Part shown: positions 1 to 5,431 of the stretch, piece by piece
Layout of the letters: each line of letters opens with the position of its first letter
How positions within the stretch are numbered: the first letter of the stretch is position 1
Origin: an uncultured Bacteroidales bacterium
Lineage (GTDB): Bacteria; Bacteroidota; Bacteroidia; Bacteroidales; UBA932
Direction of reading: 5' to 3'
Length of the DNA: 6,198 nucleotides
Assembly: GCA_946614205.1 (NCBI GenBank)
Contig: CAMOGR010000071.1
Span: 1-6,198 of the forward strand
The notes under the pieces: generated by a model
Seen by the model: the letters and a program-made list of their open reading frames with translations, nothing else
The model's database searches: none
What the model was told of the DNA's origin: nothing
Program-made: the position numbers and the translations under genes

Positions 1-999
1 ACCCGTTTCCCAGTTGACGCTGTTCCACTGATAGCGGAGCTGGGCGGCGTCGAAGGCCTCGCCGAAGGCATAACGGCTGTAGTGTCGGCCCAGGCCCTCA
101 GGGTTGTTCTTCCAGAGCACGTACTCGTCGAGGCCAAGGTCGCTTCCGGGACCGTAAGTGGTCTGGAAATCAGGCCAGTAGCCGGGCATGTCGTAGGTGA
201 AGCGGGAGCTCACGGTGACTCCGATGCCGTTAGACTTGCTGCCCGACTTGGTGGTTATGATGATGGCGCCGTTGCCTGCACGTGAGCCGTAGAGGGCCGT
301 TGCGGCAGCTCCCTTGAGCACGGTGACGGACTCGATATCGTCGGGATTGAGGTCGGAACCGTTGTCACCGAAGTCGATGGGGTTGTCCTGGTTGGTGTAG
401 CCGGATCCGGAGGCGTTGGTAATCATGCCCGATTCGATGGGAACGCCGTCGACCACGAAGAGCGCGGAACCGGTGCCGGAGAGCGAAGGGTCGCCTCGCA
501 CAATCACGCGGGTGGAGGACATGGGGCCGGCGGCCTTGTTGAACTGCACGCCCGGGACCTTGCCCTCCAGGCCGCCCAGCCAGTTGCTTGACTGGGACTG
601 GTTGATTTCGTCTCCGCCTACCTCGACCACTGCGTAGCCGAGCGAGCGGCGCTCGCGCGTCATGCCGAGGGCTGTGACCACGGACTCGCCGAGCATCTCG
701 CCGGAGGGCTCCATGACCAGCTCGTAGTTCACGGCTTTGGTCACGTTGATGCGGCGGTCGGCGAAACCGAGGAACTGGACGAGAATAACGTCACCCTCGG
801 AAGCTTTGATGGCAAAGTTGCCGTCGGCGTCAGTGGTGGTGAAAACCTGCTTTCCTTCCACGCTGACTGTAGCGCCGACGAGAGGTACCGGCTTTTCAGT
901 GTCGTAGACGGTACCCTTGACGCCTCCTTGCGCGAAAGCCTGGAAGGCTGCCGCAAAGAGGAGGACGGCAAGAAAGAGGAGTCGTTTGCTATTTTTCAT
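1..999 (-). CDS. SusC/RagA-family TonB-dependent outer-membrane receptor, N-terminal part (truncated by window edge)
   Basis: The reading frame opens with ATG at 999 and stays open for 333 codons to the left edge, so the C-terminal two thirds are missing (family members are usually about 1000 residues). Residues 1-23 form a signal peptide with likely cleavage after AFA. Residues 26-95 are a carboxypeptidase-regulatory-like beta domain (GTVYDTEKPVPLVGATV). Residues 105-250 are the plug domain, with the SusC-type stretch VTALGMTRERRSLGYAV and the signature DIESVTVLKGAAATALYGSR followed by GAIIITTKSG. By family knowledge the protein is a TonB-energised outer-membrane importer that works with a SusD lipoprotein, whose gene would be expected further left. 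The gene starts inside the end of the upstream phosphoesterase gene, 11 bases of overlap, so the two are probably cotranscribed and translationally coupled. No Shine-Dalgarno sequence precedes the start, as is usual in this phylum. The substrate cannot be read from the plug alone. Confidence 0.95.
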   Translation of the reverse strand, partial: MKNSKRLLFLAVLLFAAAFQAFAQGGVKGTVYDTEKPVPLVGATVSVEGKQVFTTTDADGNFAIKASEGDVILVQFLGFADRRINVTKAVNYELVMEPSGEMLGESVVTALGMTRERRSLGYAVVEVGGDEINQSQSSNWLGGLEGKVPGVQFNKAAGPMSSTRVIVRGDPSLSGTGSALFVVDGVPIESGMITNASGSGYTNQDNPIDFGDNGSDLNPDDIESVTVLKGAAATALYGSRAGNGAIIITTKSGSKSNGIGVTVSSRFTYDMPGYWPDFQTTYGPGSDLGLDEYVLWKNNPEGLGRHYSRYAFGEAFDAAQLRYQWNSVNWETG

Positions 1000-3013
1000 A
1001 AGTCTTTGTATCGAATGCCTTTGGACGGGACATTGTTTCCTGGTATATGTTGCCGAAGCGGTCGGTCACCCGTATGGTGAGGGTGGAATTCTCCGTGGTC
1101 GCCCGGGCGCAGAAAAGGTGCGAGTTATTGGTGGTGGCGAAACTGGCTTCGGCGCTCTTGTTGAGCCTCTTGGCAGTGTATGATATGAGGTGGAGCGGGT
1201 CCTTCTCCTTGACCCGGGAGACCTCTAAGCTCTTGCCGCTCTCGAGCACCTCGACCTTCCATGAAGGATCCCAGTTCCAGACGTTAACGTAGACCTCGTT
1301 GTCGCTGCTGGCAGTAGCCCACCTTCCGGGCTTGAATTCAGCCTTGGATGCCGAATTGCCGGCGGGGACGTACTTGTCGGCGGTGAGGTGGATGCTGTTG
1401 CGGTCGTAGGTGCGGAACTGATAGTCGAGCGGGCTGCCGGTGGCCTTGTACTGCCAGGTCATGTTCACGCCGCTGGTCTTGACTACCGTGTAGCCGCCCG
1501 GAGAGCCGTCCTGGCCGATGTGGATGCCTGGCGTCTCGCTGGCGCTCCACCACCAGGTGCCGCACACCGAACCTGCGTTGTGCTCGAAGAAGCCTTCCGA
1601 CTCCTGGCGGTCGACGTTGTAGATGGTGTGCGTATGCGCCGTGAAGAGGTGCGTGCGGGGATAATCGGCAAGCACCGACCTGAGCGCGGCGGCATTGGCG
1701 CTGGAGAGCCTCCAGGTGCCGCTGTCGTTGCACAGGGGAATGTGCATCATGACCACCAGCGGGGTGCCGTGCGCCACGTGCTGCAGGTCCTTGCGGAGCC
1801 ATTCCAGCTGCTCGTTGACCACGTTGCCCTTGTAGTCGCGCACGTAGCAGGGATTGCCTTGGGAGTCGGTGGTGGCCTTGGAGTTGGTACACTCCACGTC
1901 GTCGAGCACCACGTAGTGGAAAGCGCCTATGTTGAAGGAGTAGTAGGTGGGGGCGATGACCTTCTTGTATTCCGCGACGGTGTCGAAGTCGCCGGCGTAG
2001 TACATGCTGTGGTCGTGGTTGCCTATCGTGTGGTAAATCTGCAGGTTCTTGATGGCGTTTGCGTCCTGCAGGTAGTCGGTGTAGCTGTAGTTGTTGACAA
2101 TCCAGTAGAGGTCCCAGGTCATGTCGCCGAGGGTGATGCCGTAAACCGGGCCCGATGCCGAGGCCACGAAGGCGTTGATGTCGGTGACGAAGTCGCTGAA
2201 CTGCCTGCGGTCGTTGTTGCGGCGGGCAAGGTGGATGTCGCCTATCATGAGAACGGTCGCGTTGTCCTGGCCCTGTACGGGGACCAGGTTGAAGTCGGCG
2301 CGCTCCTTGATGGCGGCGCCTGCCGAAAGGGTCTTGTGGAAACGGGGCAGGATGCCATCGGATTCTGTCTCGTAACCGGAAGGTACTGAGATGAATACGT
2401 ATCCGTGACGCTTGTCGGACCGGAGCCGGTAGATACCTTCGGAATCGGTCACTGCGACCTCGTAACCGTCGGAGACGACTACGCCGGGAACGCCTTTGCC
2501 CTGGGACGAGACCAGGCCGTATACGGTGGCGTCGCCAGGGTCGATATCGTCTCCCCCGGCAACGTTGAACCGGGTCTTGCCGACGCGTTTGGACTGCGTA
2601 CCGCGCACGATGGACAGCGAATAGTCGCCCGTGTAGAACCCATCAGGTACGGTGAAGGAGAAACTCGTGGCGTCCGCATGGGAAACCGGAGCCCGGAAGG
2701 TGTCGACTCCGGCGAGTTCCACGACGTCGGTCTGCTCCGGTCCGTGGCCGCCTACGACCTTGAGCACGACATCCTCCCCTAAGGCACAATCCACCGTGCC
2801 GGGGAGAACGATGCCTGAAACGTTGAATTCCGTGGTCGTTCCGCTGTCGTCGGGCTTTGTCTTATCGCAGGAGACGAGTAACGCCGGGGCCAATAGAACA
2901 AGAATCAACGTGCTATGAATAAAGTAGTTGACCAATTTGGCGCGAATACCGCCGAACTTGCCGGTCCCGGGAATGCCGTCCTGTGGGGTGCAGTCGTATC
3001 GGGCGTTTTTCAT
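989..3013 (-). CDS. calcineurin-like metallophosphoesterase lipoprotein (N-terminal, catalytic and C-terminal domains)
   Basis: This is a 674-residue envelope phosphoesterase. A hydrophobic stretch at residues 34-48 ends in the lipobox LLVSC (Cys49), indicating a lipoprotein. Residues 60-150 look like an Ig/IPT-type beta domain. Residues 163-245 fit the N-terminal domain of Bacteroidales calcineurin-like phosphoesterases (GLVSSQGKGVPGVVVSDG). The catalytic domain spans about 253-490 and has all metal-ligand motifs: GDIH (258-261), GDMTWD (296-301), GNHD (331-334), MMHIP (His424) and AHTH (459-462, where GHxH is more usual). Residues 520-674 match the position and length of the family's C-terminal domain. 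It should hydrolyse phosphomonoesters or diesters using two metal ions; the substrate is unknown. The ATG at 3013 follows a good promoter with a short leader. A TTG at 2935 would give a standard 23-residue lipoprotein signal, so the exact start is less certain than the gene. Its stop codon overlaps the start of the SusC-like gene, suggesting a shared uptake task. Confidence 0.93.
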   Translation of the reverse strand: MKNARYDCTPQDGIPGTGKFGGIRAKLVNYFIHSTLILVLLAPALLVSCDKTKPDDSGTTTEFNVSGIVLPGTVDCALGEDVVLKVVGGHGPEQTDVVELAGVDTFRAPVSHADATSFSFTVPDGFYTGDYSLSIVRGTQSKRVGKTRFNVAGGDDIDPGDATVYGLVSSQGKGVPGVVVSDGYEVAVTDSEGIYRLRSDKRHGYVFISVPSGYETESDGILPRFHKTLSAGAAIKERADFNLVPVQGQDNATVLMIGDIHLARRNNDRRQFSDFVTDINAFVASASGPVYGITLGDMTWDLYWIVNNYSYTDYLQDANAIKNLQIYHTIGNHDHSMYYAGDFDTVAEYKKVIAPTYYSFNIGAFHYVVLDDVECTNSKATTDSQGNPCYVRDYKGNVVNEQLEWLRKDLQHVAHGTPLVVMMHIPLCNDSGTWRLSSANAAALRSVLADYPRTHLFTAHTHTIYNVDRQESEGFFEHNAGSVCGTWWWSASETPGIHIGQDGSPGGYTVVKTSGVNMTWQYKATGSPLDYQFRTYDRNSIHLTADKYVPAGNSASKAEFKPGRWATASSDNEVYVNVWNWDPSWKVEVLESGKSLEVSRVKEKDPLHLISYTAKRLNKSAEASFATTNNSHLFCARATTENSTLTIRVTDRFGNIYQETMSRPKAFDTKTYEK

Positions 3014-3035
3014 CTGTTTTAGCGCATTATTCTGC

Positions 3036-3066
3036 CAAAATTAAGAAGAATTTGCGTTAAAACAAT
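3036..3066 (-). promoter_or_regulatory. Bacteroides-type promoter of the phosphoesterase-SusC unit
   Basis: Read on the minus strand, TAATTTTG at 3043-3036 matches the Bacteroidota -7 consensus TAnnTTTG exactly. ATTG at 3066-3063 sits 19 bases upstream, in the place of the -33 element. Transcription would start near 3030, leaving a leader of roughly 15-20 bases before the ATG at 3013. The match is by eye and has not been tested experimentally. Confidence 0.7.
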
Positions 3067-3095
3067 GGATTTTTTGTATTTCGACCTATTTCAAA

Positions 3096-3126
3096 TTGCC
3101 CCGCAAGCACACGGGCCGCGGGGCAA
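3096..3126. repeat. 9-bp perfect GC-rich hairpin, possible terminator
   Basis: TTGCCCCGC (3096-3104) and GCGGGGCAA (3118-3126) are perfect inverted repeats around a 13-base loop. Neither side is followed by a run of T: the plus strand continues AATGTTTC and the minus strand continues TTTGAAAT. It could stop minus-strand transcripts coming from the inverted-repeat region before they enter the phosphoesterase promoter, but a canonical intrinsic terminator is not demonstrated. Confidence 0.55.
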
Positions 3127-3230
3127 AATGTTTCAGTTATTTACAAGTCAGAGACTACTCGACAGGAGTGATGGGGAGTTTCCTCTTGGTGTGGTCGCTG
3201 TAATCCTGGTAATAGTAGCAGGTGGAAGTC

Positions 3231-3345
3231 CGGTAAACTATAATGCACAAAATGGCCTTTGGCAGCATCCGGTGGCATATACCCCCTCTTTAAACCAGGG
3301 GTATAACGCACCAATCGGCCTTCTGTGCCGTACAGTGAATTACCG
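3231..3345. repeat. long imperfect inverted repeat (about 115 bases)
   Basis: The left arm (3231-3285) and the reverse complement of the right arm (3298-3345) share, in the same order, CGGTAA, CACA, GGCC, TTGG and TATACCCC. The inner 8 bases, TATACCCC (3278-3285) and GGGGTATA (3298-3305), pair perfectly around a 12-base loop; the outer parts pair with gaps. The element could be a structured RNA, a regulatory hairpin, a decayed miniature mobile element or a dispersed intergenic repeat. The sequence alone does not decide between these. Confidence 0.5.
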
Positions 3346-3353
3346 AAAATAGA

Positions 3354-3382
3354 GTTTATTATCTGTATTTATGTTATCTTTG
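3354..3382 (+). promoter_or_regulatory. candidate Bacteroides-type promoter of the plus-strand unit
   Basis: TATCTTTG at 3375-3382 matches the -7 consensus TAnnTTTG exactly. The -33 element is weak: only GTTTA at 3354-3358 resembles it, and the spacing is shorter than ideal. A transcript from here would begin near 3389. It could not contain the possible upstream start codon at 3371, and this favours the ATG at 3425 as the start of the following gene. Confidence 0.55.
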
Positions 3383-3424
3383 CCAAAACGACGGCGGAGA
3401 CAACCGAACATAAATAAACGATAT

Positions 3425-3823
3425 ATGGAATTCAAAAAGGGCAACGGCTGGATATGCTGTTATGACCCCGAAAGGGAACTGTACACGGCGCAGACCGGAG
3501 GCGGAGTAAACTGCACCCTGTACGAAATCACCAAAGAAATCTACGATGGCGTGGACGACCCCGGCGTAAAATGGCCGGCGAGCCTTCTTGGCGAAGGGCG
3601 CAAGCTGTTCATGTCCGTCAACGACCGCTGCGGCCCTCCCTATACCATCGTATTCGATTCGGATTATAAAGTTTTATGCCCCTGGTCCGACGCCGTCGTT
3701 ACCGGAAAGACCTGGTCGGACGACATGACGGACGCCGTCGTCGAAGTGCTTGAGTCGGAAAAGGCAAACCGGGAGCAGCGCCGCCGCAAACGCCGCTCAC
3801 GGGGCGAAGAAGAACTGCATTGA
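3425..3823 (+). CDS. hypothetical protein, 132 residues, basic C-terminal tail
   Basis: I do not recognise a named family. The protein starts MEFKKGNGWICCYDPERELY and continues with a region containing LYEITKEIYDGVDDPG (about residues 34-49). It has no signal peptide or membrane segment, so it is probably cytoplasmic. The end is highly charged: an arginine-rich run (EQRRRKRRSRG) followed by EEELH, which could bind nucleic acid or acidic lipid, though this is speculation. I chose the ATG at 3425 over the in-frame ATG at 3371 because the latter overlaps the -7 promoter element and would add an odd arginine-rich leader. The codon pattern is GC-rich, like its neighbours. The gene ends 23 bases before the phospholipase D-like lipoprotein on the same strand, so the two are probably cotranscribed. 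Confidence 0.8.
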   Translation: MEFKKGNGWICCYDPERELYTAQTGGGVNCTLYEITKEIYDGVDDPGVKWPASLLGEGRKLFMSVNDRCGPPYTIVFDSDYKVLCPWSDAVVTGKTWSDDMTDAVVEVLESEKANREQRRRKRRSRGEEELH

Positions 3824-3846
3824 CCTGACACCTTAACCCAACAGAC

Positions 3847-5166
3847 GTGAAGCATTTACAAATACTGCTCCCCTTCTCCGCCATCCTCCTGTCGCTGTCC
3901 GGATGCGGATACAGAGCCCCGCTGCTCAAATCGTACATCCCCGAGGTGACGGACAGCAGCCGTTTTGCAGGCATCCGGGGCGAGTACATGGAGCTTGCGG
4001 CCCTGCTGTCCAAGGACACGGGCATGGACCCTACCGACGGGAATACCCTGGGGCTCCTGCCCGACAGGCTCCAGAAGCGCGAAATGCTGCTCGACGACCT
4101 TGACAATGCCTCCGAATCAGTCCACCTGGACCATTACCGTTTCGTGCCCGATACCATCGGCACCGAAGTCATGGACATCCTGAAAGCGAAAGCCTCAACG
4201 GGGAAGGAGGTCACAGTAATCCTGGACAGGGGCGCACACAAGCGCGAGTGGATGACAGAGCACGAGCCCATGCCCAAGGCAGGGGTGGAGCTGTATTACT
4301 TCTACTTTCCCGTCATGGTGCTCGATTACGTATGGCTGCCCAAGGGGACCAACCGGGACCACAGGAAGATTGTCATCACGGACGGCATCACTGCATACGC
4401 CGGCGGGCGCAATATCCAGGACAAGTACTTCTCGCACTGGCACGACTGCGACATCCGCATCACCGGGCCTGCGACAGCACAGCTTACGACAGTATTCAAC
4501 GAGAATCTACTGCGGGTCAATCCGGCCCGGAAACCGGTGGCGGCCAAACCCGACAGCGTGCTTCGGGCAACGGCCCGGAAGGATTCCATACCTGGTTTCA
4601 AACAATTCTACGACAAGACGGTACAGGTCGTTCACGACTCTCCGACAGACAAGCTGCTTCCCATGAGAAACTGCTTCCTGTGGTCTATATGGAACTCCAA
4701 GCGCTACTTCTGGTTCTACAATCCGTATACGCCCCCTCCGACCCAGATTCTGGATGCGCTGAAGGATGCCGCCGCGCGAGGCGTGGACGTCCGGTGGATA
4801 GCTCCTTCGGTAAGTGACATCGTGCCCGAGAAATGGATGGCCGAATCGCTGTACGGAAGCCTGCTCAAGGCCGGAATCCGCATCTACGAGTGGCAGGGAG
4901 ACATTCTCCACACAAAGATGTTCCTGACGGACGACTACCTCACCGCAATCGGTTCCTCCAACATGGACAACCTGAGTTTCTTCCTCGACTACGAAGTCGA
5001 AACCATCGTGTACGATGAGGAAGTGACGCGCCACACGGCCGACCGATACCTGGAAGACATCGAGCGCCACTGCAAGGAAATAACGCTCGAAGAAGTGCGT
5101 CGCTGGTCAATATTCCGCAAGCTGCGCAACTGGTTCACCAAGGCCATAGGCGGCCACCTGGGATGA
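3847..5166 (+). CDS. phospholipase D/cardiolipin synthase-like lipoprotein with two HKD motifs
   Basis: This 439-residue protein starts with GTG. A short signal peptide ends in the lipobox LSGC (Cys20), so it should be a lipoprotein facing the periplasm. Two phospholipase D motifs are complete: His172-Lys174-Asp179 followed by GGRN (186-189), and His355-Lys357-Asp362 followed by GSSN (369-372). Phosphatidyltransferases of this type work through a phosphohistidine intermediate. The GGRNIQDKYF context and the distance between motifs resemble ClsC-type cardiolipin synthases of Gammaproteobacteria. The paired N-terminal membrane helices of ClsA are absent. It may make cardiolipin or another phospholipid, or cleave a phosphodiester; the motifs do not separate synthase from hydrolase. 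It lies 23 bases after the 132-residue gene in a likely operon. No Shine-Dalgarno sequence is seen. No ATG near the N-terminus offers an alternative start that would keep the signal peptide. Confidence 0.92.
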   Translation: MKHLQILLPFSAILLSLSGCGYRAPLLKSYIPEVTDSSRFAGIRGEYMELAALLSKDTGMDPTDGNTLGLLPDRLQKREMLLDDLDNASESVHLDHYRFVPDTIGTEVMDILKAKASTGKEVTVILDRGAHKREWMTEHEPMPKAGVELYYFYFPVMVLDYVWLPKGTNRDHRKIVITDGITAYAGGRNIQDKYFSHWHDCDIRITGPATAQLTTVFNENLLRVNPARKPVAAKPDSVLRATARKDSIPGFKQFYDKTVQVVHDSPTDKLLPMRNCFLWSIWNSKRYFWFYNPYTPPPTQILDALKDAAARGVDVRWIAPSVSDIVPEKWMAESLYGSLLKAGIRIYEWQGDILHTKMFLTDDYLTAIGSSNMDNLSFFLDYEVETIVYDEEVTRHTADRYLEDIERHCKEITLEEVRRWSIFRKLRNWFTKAIGGHLG

Positions 5167-5431
5167 TGTCCGTCATTCACTGATTCGGTAAAGGATACAT
5201 CACAAAACCAGCTCCTGCGCTTTCCAGTGCTCTAAACCCTCTTATATATATAGAAGAAAAACAACATACCAATCAGAAACCGCTCACTGGCTCGACCCTG
5301 AGGAAGGATAGTCTAAGAAAGCCAAAGCCGATACAACAGTCACCTTTTCACTCAAGCTTGGGTATTTGGTGGGGTGTATCTCTGTTCATTTGCAGATGGT
5401 GCGCCAAATGTGAGAGTTCAAAGCAAAAACG
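5167..5431. other. intergenic region between convergent genes, no credible gene
   Basis: These 265 bases separate the phospholipase D-like gene from the convergent Fic gene. They include a TATATATATA run (5243-5252) and a 6-bp inverted repeat, CATTTG (5387-5392) and CAAATG (5405-5410), with no T-run, so I do not call a terminator. A plus-strand frame is open from 5184 to the TAG at 5451-5453 (89 codons), but it has no ATG or GTG and runs 22 bases into the Fic gene on the opposite strand. It may be a gene remnant or chance. Confidence 0.6.

Larger units (their letters stand above)
3014..3424. other. intergenic region between divergent units, no convincing gene
   Basis: This 411-base stretch separates the minus-strand phosphoesterase unit from the plus-strand unit. 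It holds the minus-strand promoter at its left end, a 9-bp hairpin (3096-3126), a long imperfect inverted repeat (3231-3345) and a plus-strand promoter at its right end. Three short open frames overlap here: plus strand 3065-3352 (95 residues), minus strand 3155-3268 (37 residues, ending KRKLPITPVE) and minus strand 3141-3278 (45 residues, preceded by a purine-rich AGAGGGGG). None shows a recognisable domain, and the plus-strand one would begin within the -33 element of the opposite promoter. I call none of them, although the 37-residue frame reads more like protein than the others. Confidence 0.6.

Noticed and set aside
1338..1892. Minus-strand frame of 184 codons within the phosphoesterase gene
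   Set aside because: It is a shifted frame of the same strand, rich in Arg, Gln, His and Pro, with no motif. The metal-binding motifs lie in the other frame, which is continuous.
1388..2389. Long plus-strand open frame (333 codons) opposite the phosphoesterase
   Set aside because: It is antisense to a gene with all catalytic motifs, is dominated by Val, Gly and Ala as expected of a GC-rich shadow frame, and has no recognisable domain.
3065..3352. Plus-strand frame of 95 codons in the divergent intergenic region
   Set aside because: Its ATG lies within the -33 element of the minus-strand promoter, it crosses both inverted repeats, and it shows no recognisable domain or plus-strand promoter.
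3371..3424. Upstream ATG that would extend the 132-residue protein by 18 residues
   Set aside because: It lies just ahead of the exact -7 match at 3375-3382, so a transcript from that promoter would not contain it.
4507..5070. Minus-strand frame of 187 codons opposite the phospholipase D-like gene
   Set aside because: It is a shadow of a gene whose two HKD motifs are intact; no domain or start context supports it.
5387..5410. Six-bp inverted repeat as a terminator between the convergent genes
   Set aside because: The stem is short, the loop is 12 bases and no T-run follows on either strand.
5167..5431. Possible tRNA or other RNA gene in the convergent intergenic region
   Set aside because: I could not find a T-loop GGTTCGA-type box, an acceptor stem pair or a CCA end in a consistent arrangement.
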